A stretch of 60,136 nucleotides of DNA from Symbiodinium natans. Its lineage: Eukaryota; Sar; Dinophyceae; Suessiales; Symbiodiniaceae. Shown here piece after piece: positions 25,140 through 35,075 of this stretch (the first letter of the stretch is position 1; each line of letters starts with the position of its first letter). Made by a program: the position numbers and the translations under genes. Under the pieces are notes generated by a model. The model ran no database searches. It was not told the DNA's origin and saw only the letters and a list, made by a program, of their open reading frames with translations. The DNA lies in contig CAJNDS010001657.1 in NCBI GenBank assembly GCA_905221605.1, positions 623,876-684,011 of the forward strand. The letters run 5' to 3'.

Positions 25140-27384
25140 TTTGTTTGTTTGTTTGTTTGTTTGTTTGTTTGTTTGTTTGTTTGTTTGTTTGTTTGTTTGT
25201 TTGTTTGTTTGTGTGTGTGTGTGTGTTTCTGTGTCTGTGTCTGTGTCTCTGGGTGTCTGTGTGTCTGTGTCTCTGTCTGTGTCTCGGTCTCTGTCTCTCC
25301 GCGTCTCTCCGTGTCTCTCTGTGTCTCTCTGTGTCTCTCTGTGTCTCTGTGTCGAAACACAAGAAGAAAACAGTTCAAGCGCTGCTCTCTCTCAAGTATG
25401 CTGTATGCCGCACTCTTCTTTTTGTTGGCCCAAATTTTGCCGAAAACTTTCAAGGAAAGCAGCAACCGGAGAAGCTCTTGCGAAGAGTAGCCTCTGAAGG
25501 AGAGCAACGGTTCTATTCGGATTCCAATGTGCCAAAAATTCAGATCTTCCATACAACGTTATGAAAGGCAAGAGTCGCACATGCTGAAGACAATGAGCCG
25601 TTGTGGAAGCATGAGTAACCGCGGAGCCGGCAAAAAAGTCCAGTCAATATTTGCGTTAGTGGAGTTTGTGTGGCCACGTTCGCACCGTGACGTTCGACTG
25701 CAGTCTGATGTCATGCCAGAGTTTCGACAGCAGAGGGAATGGGCAGTCTGTGCTACCCAATGCAACGAAACCAGGTCGCCTGGTAAGTTCCAAGTACTTG
25801 CAGAATGTTGTGAGATGTTGTGAGCGCCTTTCGCTGTACATCATGCTATCCTTTCAAGCTTCGCCAAGGACGTTTCCTATTCATGCAACTTGAGACAATC
25901 TGTGTGTGTGGGGGTAGGAAGCGGGAAGAAGTTGAAAGTTAACAGATGCTGAAAGCATGTGGAGGCGCGTTGCACCGCCAAGCTGAGCTGGGGAGTGAGC
26001 CGACTGCAGCAGTTTGCAGAATCTCAAGTAGAAGTTTGGTTGTTTATGCCAGAGAGTTGGTCAATGTCTGTCGAGGGGTGGCCTAATGTTGCTGTAGGGA
26101 TGGACAATGCCTCCGTCAAAGCTTTTTCAATAGGTTCGTGTTGTCACGACCCAACCATACTCAGCGCGAACCTCCGAGCCCCGACAAGGTCGGACTTACA
26201 TCCAGACACTGGGACACGAGTTCGACTTTCTCACTGAGACTCTTGTCTGCCATGTCGCCATGGGTTTCAGCTTCCCAGAGAATCTGTTTTTGAATGTGCT
26301 TTTGACACGCGAAACCTTGCGCAATCAGCTTGCACACTGCGGCGATGAGAAACATCCAAAGTCGCCGGGTATTGCAGGATTTCGATCTCGTCTGAGGCTT
26401 TCCAATTGTGGTGTAGATGGCGATATAGCACGCCCAGCAGCCCTGCATGTAGTTGAACGCGTGAAGCTGCCATGAAAGGATTTGCGGGGGCACCACGCAG
26501 TCGCTGGAGGAGTTTGCTGCTGACTTGATCTTTTTTTTGTTTTTTCTCGCGGAGGAGGGGGAGGGAGGGTGGGGGTCGGGGGCTGCGGGAGTTGTGTCGG
26601 CTTCGGAGTCTGAATTTCCAGACTCCAGACTGTCCTTGCCTTGAGTTCCGGCTCAGAGCCAGCACAAGCTGCACGTGCTTCAGAAGTCTCACGTCTCAAG
26701 TCTTCTCCCCAAGCCAGTCCACATTGTAGAATTATTGGGGTTTCCCATCATACCTTGGTAGTACCGCGTGTTGCAGGTGCCAGGTCGAAGCCTCTTATCA
26801 GCCATCCCTGATCATCCTTGACACTCTTGCACCAACTCCCCCCATCGTGGCCCACTCTTTGTGATTTCAAGGTGTACCTGAAAACAAACCCAGCGCAGCT
26901 GCATGGCAACAGCGCCCGTTCCTGGCGCGGCGCAGCTGGAGCAGCATGGGCGTGCGGGGCCCTTCCATCGCACGGCATGCGGAATCTCGAGGCGTCGGAC
27001 TTCCACACCCTAAGAAAAGTTCTTACACAAAAGCACTGGGCAAATCTTTAGAGTGACTTTGTTTTTAGTCATTATTCCAGCATGATACTCCGAAAATTCT
27101 TGTGAGTGTCGCCCCAGCTGAGGCGGGACTGGTCAATCTGGAGGGCAGGCCTCCACAGCTTGGAGCGCTGGGGCCCGGCAAGGTACCTGCGCCGAGACCT
27201 GGCCTCTGCAGCGACGCAGGCAGCTGCCTGGCTCCAGAAGACTCAAGATGTCTTGAAGAGGCCTTGCGAGGAGTGCGGGGGGAGGTGGGGGACGCGCAGT
27301 CCACAAGCATGTTGCAAGCGCATCGAGTAAAGAATGTAGAGCCAGGGAACCCAGCAGGATATGCCTTCGTTCTTGCTCCTGCAG
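23792..27384. other. No firmly recognised gene; simple repeats
   Basis: Unassigned DNA apart from the simple-repeat block at 25108-25350. The segment 27109-27324 could be an upstream exon of the methyltransferase gene: it ends just before an in-frame GA...CAG intron-like stretch leading to the exon at 27385. Two frames are equally open there, so I do not choose one. Confidence 0.35.
25108..25350 (+). repeat. Compound microsatellite (TG)n (TTTG)n (CTGTGT)n
   Basis: A (TG)n run, about 19 TTTG units, a second TG run, then decayed CTGTGT and TCTCTG words to 25350. The Cys-Val-Phe-Leu frames on the plus strand and Thr-Asn-Lys-Gln frames on the minus strand are products of the repeat. Confidence 0.95.
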
Positions 27385-30300
27385 TCCCTGCTCAAGTATC
27401 TTCACGTCGCCAGCGAGGCGGAAGTCAGAGAATGGCAGGAGCTCACAGGAGGGCTGAGTGGTCTCATAGCCCTTGAGACACAGCTGAAAGAAAAAACCGT
27501 ACATGCCTTTGACATTTTGAAGTTTGAGCTGGCGAAGTACAAGGACCGCAGTGCGATGCGTGCCGATCTGCTTCGTCCATGCTTCGCGTCCATCTCGTGC
27601 GATGCGGTTTGGGAGAGGTTGCAATCAGATGCTCCGGGCACGCAGGCTTCGGTCCTCGCAAGCCTATCTGGATGCGCGGAGGAGGATGCTGCAGTTTTGC
27701 TCCGCTTCGGATGCCGCCTCTCCGAGCTTTTCGCACCAATCGAGCTCGCAAAGCGTGTAGGGCGCCAGGATTGGGATTCTCGCCAGTATTCCTTAGGAGC
27801 AGCTCTGCTGCCTCTGCTCGATCAAGCCATCCGGTCGCTGCAAAAAAACAGCGCTTGCGACGTTCGCGTGTCGATTTTTGGCGGCTGCGGCCTCACAGCC
27901 GCTCTTGCCTCCCGGCTGGGCTGCAAGGTCATCCTCGTAGAACAGCGCAGGCTCTTGCGTCAATTCTTGGAGGTGCTCTTCAAGCACAACCGTTTGGAAA
28001 ACATCCAGTTTGCAGAGACAGCTGATTTCGCTTCAGACATTGTTGTTTGGGACGGCATCGATGAGGACGGAATACTGGAGTTTGGTCACTGGCGTCTCCT
28101 AAGACTACACTTGGCACAGCTTCAGAAGTCACATCGGGTGCCTCTTCTGATCCCGGAGTCGCTTCGCATAAACTGTGCACTGGTGGATGATAGCCTTCTG
28201 CGGGTCCGGGGCTGCCGGCTCGGTCGCTTTGCCTCTTGGGCTGAATGGAGTATAGAAGTGGTGGCACAACGGTTGTGGCGAGGTTAAGTTCCGGCCCATG
28301 TTTTTTTTGTCTTGTCAGGACTGTATGCGGGGCTACGACCTTGCCTACTCACACCGATGGCCAGAAGGCGCCTGCCACATTCGCCCAAGCTTGCGCTCGC
28401 CAGTGCAGCGCGCCCCTCGTCCAGCTTGAACACAATTGTCGCTAAACAGCTACTGCAGATCATCTAAACCGTCAAGTGCCGCGGTCACAGGGGAGATGTT
28501 CTCCAGGCATTTGCCGGACTAATGTCTGAAGCCTGACAGCCAATGCCCAAACCCTGCAATCCTTCATTGCATGTGGCCCCGCAGCACATTGTCACTGCAG
28601 CGCACACCTAGTTCCGGGTGATTTCCGCCCGCAATTTGCCAGGTCTTCGATCTCAGTCTCGATCGCGATATCGGCGATGCCCCTGGACGGGTGCTACGGA
28701 CTCTGCTGCGGCTCCGCACGGAGCCTGGAATGCCCGTGACGGGCGTGGCTTTCTGGGCTCCCTGACAGCCGTTGGAGTGACCCCCATTCAGAGGAAACCC
28801 TGATAGCGGTCGTTGCTCAGCAGTTTTCATGCTGGGGTGGCACATGCTCAGAGAGGAACTCTGTTGGGGTCCATCCCAAGCTTGCTTGTAGAGGTCCAAA
28901 TTAAATAGGCCTTTGGGTTTTCAATTGGAGCGCCTAATTGAGGGAGGCGATGAGCCCAGAAGGCAAGTCGAACAGGGAGGTTTTCCTTTGTCACCCCTTT
29001 GCCTTTTAGGAACTCTATTGCCTTAGGAAAAGGGTCGACAAGCAAAGCGGTCCTTCCTTTCTTCCTTCCGCCCAAGCCAAGCGCCCAAAAACACAGCAGC
29101 AAAAAAACAAACGCTCGACAAAACTCGCTCGGAATGATGTTGTCGAGGTGGAGATTCCCGGGCTGGTGGACGCTGAGCCCTCCACACCGGATGCGAAGAG
29201 GACGTGGCTGCGCTGCGTGCATCTCGGGTCATGAGTTTCATCACCCGGTTGTTTCTAGAATCCGTGGAGGTGCTTTCTCTTGAGATCTTGCTTCTCACTA
29301 AAGTGCCGAGCTATGTGCCCGTCTTGCAAAGCATTGTGTCTCTGAGTGGCCTAGTTTGTTCGGAAAGACTGCCAGAAAGAAATGCACAAAGAACATCATG
29401 AGTCATGCTCTGCTGCTTATCATCATCGTCATCTTCAGGCCTAGGCGACAAGCACGTGCACGTGGGCCTGGCCGCCCCTACCTCAAGGCACTTGACAGCC
29501 GCCCTCAACACTCGACCACACAGGAATGGCAGGTTGTCGCTTGAACGGCTACATGTGGCCCAACAGTGCCACAAACATTGGGGAAGGCCAAGGCCTAAGA
29601 GCATGGCGAAACCAAAATATTACTGGCTGCTCCAAACACGATGCGTCATGACATGTCGATATCGAGCCGTTCCAACCTCAACCTTTAAGATGCTTCAAAG
29701 GGCACTACAGAGCGTGCAGCACGAGCTGTTCCGACGTGCAACAAATTCTGTACATTGCTGCCCTTCGATTCGCAGCTTGCGCGCGAGCCACGCTTGAAAT
29801 ACTGGGTGACCCATGAAACCAATGAAACCAACAGCAAACGAACGGACCCTTAATCAAGTCTCCCGGGGAGTGTCTACCTCCAGGCAGCCACTGCCTGCGA
29901 GGCGGGCCGACGACACAGGCCCAGTGCTGAGCCTTTGGGCCAACTGCTGCGACCTGTGCCTTGGCGACCCGAAAAGTCGTGGGAGGAGAAGGGAGGAGTC
30001 TTAAAAAGGCTTGGCATGCGGTCGGGTAAGGCCCTATGCCTCCGCGGTTAAGTTAAGTTTCAACTTTGTGTTCATGTCAAAACGTGACTTACATATTGGT
30101 TTTGCTGACAGCCTTTTTGGGCGATAAATGCGTAAGAAGCGTGCAGTTTGGGTGATCCCGTTGTGTTCCTTGAGTTCCCAGTTGTGAGGGAAGTCAGGTC
30201 TGGAACGCACCCATAGCCTTGGAGAACCCCGTAGCCCAGCACAGCCAGGAAGATCTGGTTCACCTGGGCGGAAGGCGGTTTGGGCTCCTCGCCTCTTCTG

Positions 30301-31485
30301 CCGCCACTTGGAAGAAGCAAGCTGCCGCCCTGGCACTACAAGATGCTCAATGACCACGAACGCAATCGCAAGTACCACGCCGCAATCGCTCGCGGAGCAG
30401 CCAGGGCAAGTGCACGCCGGCAGGCCGCCGGGCTCGCGGGAAGGCCAAAGGTCCTAGACTGCGGTTGCGGGGCTGGGCTGCTGTCCTTGCTGGCTGCCCG
30501 TCACGGCTGTGACGTTTCGGCGGTGGAGCTATCGCCCTTGATCTCCGATGTGACGCTTGAGACTTTCAAAGATGCCAGCCATGACTCTGATGCATCCCTA
30601 ATGCTTCACACCGCGGACGTGAGAAGCCTGACGCCCGAAGCTCTGGAAAGCAGTCAAGGTAGTCAAGGTCGTCCGGGCCACGACCTGATAGTGAGCGAGC
30701 TAATGGACGCATCGGGTGTGGGCGAGTCCCTCCTCAGCGTATTGGAGCATGCCTGTCGCCTTGCAGCTCCAGGAGCGCAGGTCGTGCCCTGTTCACTGCG
30801 ATTGACCGTGGGGCTGGGCTGGCTGACGCTGCCGAACTGCCACGATGGCTTCGACTTCTCTCCTTTGGACGCTGCTTCTTTTTGCTCGCTAAAAGGAGGG
30901 TCCTTCTCGCAACAGCCGCTGCCAGCCTTCTTGGAGACTGGGGCTTCTGGACCGTTGGATGCCAGTTCCTTGCCCTCTTTCCACGGTAAAGGGCCCTTCA
31001 CTTCGCGCAACTTGAACCGCTTGCGCAGGGGCCAGCTCTGGGATTTGCTGACGCCCGAGGCTCGTCTGCTGGAAGTGGACATCCGCCAGGCGTTGTGCGG
31101 CCAGTCCCTGCACCCTTGCGAGGGGGAGGTCGAGTTGACAGTGTTGCGTGAGGGCGTTGCCAATTGCATCGTGTGGTGGTGGGAAGCTCAGCTGGACGAG
31201 CACGAGTCTATCTCGAACAAGCCCCAAAGCCACTCGGCGAGGCACTTTGGCGGCTGAAATTGAAGCGTATTGGTGATTTGGGTCGACGCGCACCAGCCAA
31301 GCTTAGGTCTGGGCAACGGCTATGCGACCCACTGGCATCAACCCCTTTGTCCCATCGGGCCTATCCCATTGGCAGCTGGCGACCGGCTGAAGCTGAAAGT
31401 TGCAATTGCCGATGCTGCAGGGCAGAAGATGAAGTTCACGTGCTTTGTTCGCACGGCTATGACAGAGGGCTTTCTTCCGGGGTAG
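27361..31485 (+). CDS. Two-domain protein arginine methyltransferase, PRMT7/PRMT9-like, spliced
   Basis: Would transfer methyl groups from S-adenosylmethionine to protein arginines. Inferred exons: ~27385 to ~28239, 28643-28756, 29148-29227, ~30315-31249 and 31307-31485. The first domain has DVRVSIFGGCGLTAALA in the SAM-loop position, FDLSLDRDIGDAPGRVL and TGVAFW of the barrel, and RTWLRCVHLG in the THW-loop position; its acidic motifs look degenerate. The second domain is canonical: WHYKMLNDHERNRKYHAAIA at entry, VLDCGCGAGLLSLLAARHG for SAM binding, SELMDASGVGE with both double-E glutamates, VWWWEAQLDEHESIS, and THW (ATHWHQPL) joined across a 57-bp GC-AG intron, then the stop at 31483. Tandem domains and these motifs fit the PRMT7/PRMT9 group. 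An exon between 29228 and 30315 and the N-terminus remain uncertain. The frame's nominal start at 30280 is not an ATG and is likely intronic. Confidence 0.75.
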
Positions 31486-32973
31486 GGTGCGAGCGTGTGC
31501 AGTGGCTTGTGAGGTTGCAGCCGTCCGGATCGACCGCTGCACTGTATTGGCGGGAGGGGGCTGGTGCAAAGCTGCCGCCCGACCCCCTGGAAGCCCTGAT
31601 TCAGGGATGGCAGCTTGGACTTGGGACAGCAGATGGTTTGCGTTGAGCTTCGTCTCTGACCTTCAACTCACAACCTTGACAAGCAAACTTTCCTCAGACT
31701 ACGAGTTCCCCCCCCCCCCCACTTATAAAGAGCTTATTCTCAGGCATGCAGAGATGGAGGAAGCCTGCGCTGCAAACTCACGCCTCACTGCCAAGCGCCT
31801 CGCCATGGCCAGTTGGCTAGAGCTGCGCTTGCTTTACCCAAAGCTCCCGATTCAAGCTTCCAGGCATTTTAAATACCAAGATGTTATATATGTTTCTGTA
31901 TAATTTTTCATCTACACACTTTGGCAGAGTTTGAGCACGAACTATTTTCAAGACCTCGTGAATCCGGAATCTGTAACCCTTTGAACCCTTCTAAACATGT
32001 ATCCTCTTCGGGAGCTCGTTGTTTTATATACAACTGGCAAATCCTGCCGATGAAATCAAGGTTTTCTGTAAACTCGACCCGTTTATACAAGCTGCATCTT
32101 CCTAAGGAGATTTGCAAATGTAAGCAGGGTTTCTGTCGCTAGCATGGCCCCACACTGTGGCTTGCATCGCGCATTAGCTCGATTCGAAGGTTTGTGGCTC
32201 TCGGCTGCATGTTTTGATCTGGGTCTGAAGCAGTTGCATTGGGGCCCGGGATGGCCCAAGTCAGTTTGCTTCGGACTTCGTTTGTTTTGAATGCTGGCTC
32301 CGAACCCAAAAGCCAAAGCCCAAACGTTCCGGAGACCCGAAGAGGCAGAGCAAGGCCTTGACTGAAACGAGGTTCACCGGCAGGGGCGACCTGGCCGGCC
32401 TTGCAAAACTGCAGACTGCCGTGCTGGTGTTGGCCCCCTGGAAGTATCTGGATGTTGCCTTTACGGGTCGCTTGCGATGCCGTTTGCATTTCGGGCGCTT
32501 GGTTTTGGTGGGACGTGCGGGCAAGGCCCTTCAGTGTTGCATTCCGACGCAGGATGGGTTTCGCGTCGGAGGTTCTTTGATTGGTGAGTCGTCCGGGGGT
32601 GGACAATTACTAGCTCCCTTTCGACAGCACGTTCGAAAAGAGTGAAATGCAGGGGTCCACAGTTTTTCTTGGGCTTCCAGTGCCTTCCCAGGTTCTCATG
32701 CCACAAGCCTTTGGCTGCGACCCCTTCATCCGCGATAGGTTGCTTCAGACATACTTTGGCATAGCTTACAAGTAGCCCTCTGGCACCGCTCGGAGAGCCA
32801 ATTGTTTAGTCATATTGCCCAGGCAGCTCAAAGGAGAAGCTTCCAAGCGGCAAACTTGTGGCGAGTGGAGAAAAGACGCCCCATATCCCGATATCACTTC
32901 TTTGCAGCTACCCCCTGATAGCCCTTTAAGAGACCGCCACGGGGCGCGGCACTCTGTGTTTGCGATATGCCAG
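31486..32973. other. No recognised gene
   Basis: Between the methyltransferase stop and the ThiD-like start. Exon-like segments occur (for example AG-bounded coding at about 32692-32748) but nothing I can assign. A plus frame at 31487-31903 includes a poly-C run and a helical Leu/Glu/Ala-rich end; it is not supported by motifs. Confidence 0.35.
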
Positions 32974-32997
32974 GACACAGCCCATCTCCGCACTCTC

Positions 32998-33360
32998 ATG
33001 TCTGTGGCGCGGATCACACCGCCGAGGGTGCTGATCGTGGCAGGCAACACGGGGAGAAGTGAGTAATTAGGTGACACCCGGCACAGCAGAGAATGAGCGA
33101 ACTGTACCACAGATTGAGTTCTTGACCGCAAGGCTCTGACAGTGGAGGTGGCGCGGGGTTGCAGGCCCGCAGCCCAAACAGTTCACTAGGCTACCGCCTG
33201 TAGGCAACTTGCAGCTCCATGGGTTCGAGGATGAGCTGAGCTGAAACCCTATAGACTCCTAGACATGAAGTCGCCCGAGGCGGACCTGAAGAGCTGCACT
33301 GCTCTGGGCTCCTTCGGCACAACAGCCGTGACGGCGCTGACCGCGCAGAATTCCTTTGGG
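32998..33360 (+). CDS. ThiD-like (phosphomethylpyrimidine kinase family) exons, C-terminus missing
   Basis: ThiD phosphorylates the pyrimidine precursor of thiamine; the family belongs to the ribokinase-like fold. Exon 1 (32998-33058) starts at an ATG and reads SVARITPPRVLIVAGNTGR. The donor is GTGAGT and the acceptor CCTAG. Exon 2 (33263-33360) reads MKSPEADLKSCTALGSFG then TTAVTALTAQNSFG, the family's ADLKxxxALGxxGxxxxTALTAQN block, followed by a GC donor. The join keeps exactly the family spacing between the AG of strand 1 and ADLK (12 residues). The usual SDSSGGAGIQ loop is replaced by NTGRNMKSPE, so the glycine-rich substrate loop is lost. No later exons found; the tandem array begins about 250 bp downstream. 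Either diverged, or truncated by the array. Confidence 0.62.
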
Positions 33361-33606
33361 GCCACCTGGACTGCAGGGACCGGAGTGCCCGGCTTAAGCG
33401 ATTACCGAATGAGGGTGTCAAATTGTGAGCGTTTAGTTTGGAAGGAATTTCTGGTATATTGTGGTATATCAGTTGGAGGCTGTGCTATTTGGCTGTGCTA
33501 TTTGGCTGTTGCTTGGCGGGAGGACCTGGGGCATAGAAGGGAGCAGCTACAGTAAGTTTGAATCAAAGGTTTCAGGGCTTCAAGCGCCAACCTCGCCCTG
33601 CAGTCA

Positions 33607-34365
33607 TGAGTGTGTTTTGTGGAGAAGTGGAAGCCGTGCGGGCTGGCAACCCGCACTTGCTTAAAAGCACGGGGGTGTTTTGTGGGAAAGTGGAAGCCGT
33701 GCGGGCTGGCAACCTGCACTTGCTTAAGAGCTTGCTTAAGAGCTGGGGGGGGGTATTTTGTCATTTGTGGAGCAGTGGAAGCCGTGCGGGCGGGCAGCCC
33801 GCACTTGCTTCAAAGCTGGGGGGGGGGGGGTGCGTTTTGTGGAGCAGTGGAAGCCGTGCGGGCGGGCAGCCCGCACTTGCTTCAGAGCAGGGGCGGGCAA
33901 CCCGCACTTGCTTCAGAGCTTGCGCGTTTTGTGGAGCAGTGGAAGCTGTGCGGGCGAGCACCCGCACTTGCTTCAAAGCTGGGGGGGGGGAGGTGCGTTT
34001 TGTGGAGCAGTGGAAGCCGTGCGGGCGGGCAACCCGCAAAAACCTGGGGGCGGAGGGGTGCGTTTTGTGGAGCAGTGGACGCCGTGCGGGCGGGCAACCC
34101 GCACTTAGCTGGGGGGGGGTGGGTGCGTTTTGTGGAGCAGTGTAAGCCGGGCGGGCAACCCGCACTTGCTTGAGAGCTGAGGGAGGGGGGGTGCGTTTTG
34201 TGGAGAAATGGAAGCCGTGCGGCCTGGCAACCCGCACTTGCTTCGCGTTTTGCGGAGCAGTGGAAGCTCTGCGGGCGGGCAACCCGCACTTGCTCCAGAG
34301 CTGAGAGAGGGGGGGAGGGCGCGTTTTGTGGAGCAGTGGAAGCCGTGCGGGCGGGCAACCCCCAC
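33607..34365 (+). repeat. GC-rich minisatellite, about 70-bp unit, about 11 copies
   Basis: Units contain GTTTTGTGGAGCAGTGGAAG, a GTGCGGGCGGGCAACCCGCAC hairpin-like word (7-bp arms), CTTGCTT and a poly-G run of variable length. Unit length varies with the G run. The same unit recurs in one to three copies in each 0.75-kb array unit (46.8-46.97, 47.5-47.75 and 48.27-48.41 kb). The mixed Gly/Arg/Cys plus frames and Ala-Arg-Pro-His minus frames are repeat translations. Confidence 0.93.
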
Positions 34366-34398
34366 GTAATCCTTTCCTTTCCTTTCCTGTGCTTGCAG

Positions 34399-34446
34399 CG
34401 TCAGCTCGTGCTGGCCAAAAACGGGTCTAATTACCCGCAGCCAAAG
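34399..34446 (+). other. Isolated 48-nt exon-like segment with splice signals
   Basis: A 48-nt open segment translating to RQLVLAKNGSNYPQPK. It is preceded by a pyrimidine-rich TGCTTGCAG acceptor and followed by GTAAGA, and is phase 0 at both ends. It lies in the array unit left of the transposon and is absent from the other units. The parent gene is not recognised. Confidence 0.5.
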
Positions 34447-34658
34447 GTAAGACTAGATGAGCCTGGGGGAGCAACTGTACGCGCAAGCCCAAGGCCCAAA
34501 TAATCCTTAAAATCCCTGATCCCCTCCAGTCCTTCATCTTGCAAACCCGAAACCCCAAACCCTAAACCTTGCAAAAGCCTAAACCTTCAATCCTCCATAA
34601 CCCTCCTGCCCTCCCACGACTCAAAAAGCCCCTAAAACTGGTCGATGCGCAAGTCCTA

Positions 34659-34679
34659 CAATGTGATGCCCTCTAGTTA
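34659..34679 (+). repeat. Left terminal inverted repeat
   Basis: Begins CAATGTGATGCCC immediately after TA. Inside it lie AT-rich subterminal sequences with AACTTGGATAACT twice (near 34757 and 34808) and TCAGTTATAACTAAGT near 34787, the last shared with the right end. These are candidate transposase-binding repeats. Confidence 0.9.
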
Positions 34680-35075
34680 CAGGGCATGTTATATCTTGTC
34701 CAACATAATTTATAACATGATTTATAATATATGTTGTCAGAGTTATAAATCGGGCAACTTGGATAACTGGACGCTATCAGTTATAACTAAGTCACGACAG
34801 TTAGCTAACTTGGATAACTTAAAACTGCTGTATTTTGTAACCTTTCAGTCACATGGAGGTCGAGGGCTATGTTTCATATACTTAGTAAGAAAGGGCTGGA
34901 ATAGCGTGGAAACTACAGGATTTCACATGTTGTTGTTCGAAGCATGTCACGTAAAGAAAATGATGCCGCGTCTTTTAATAGGTTTGGAGCTGAATATATC
35001 GAGTATAGACTACGCGTGCCCACAGAAAACCGTCGAGTGATTCCTTTTTTTGTCGCATCCGTGCTGTTCGATATG

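Noticed and set aside
25012-25497. Cys-Val-Phe-Leu-rich plus frames and Thr-Asn-Lys-Gln minus frames
   Set aside because: Products of the TG/TTTG microsatellite.
33558-34365. Long open frames of about 100-195 codons on both strands
   Set aside because: Repeat translations of the 70-bp GC-rich minisatellite; frames shift with G-run length and show no domain.
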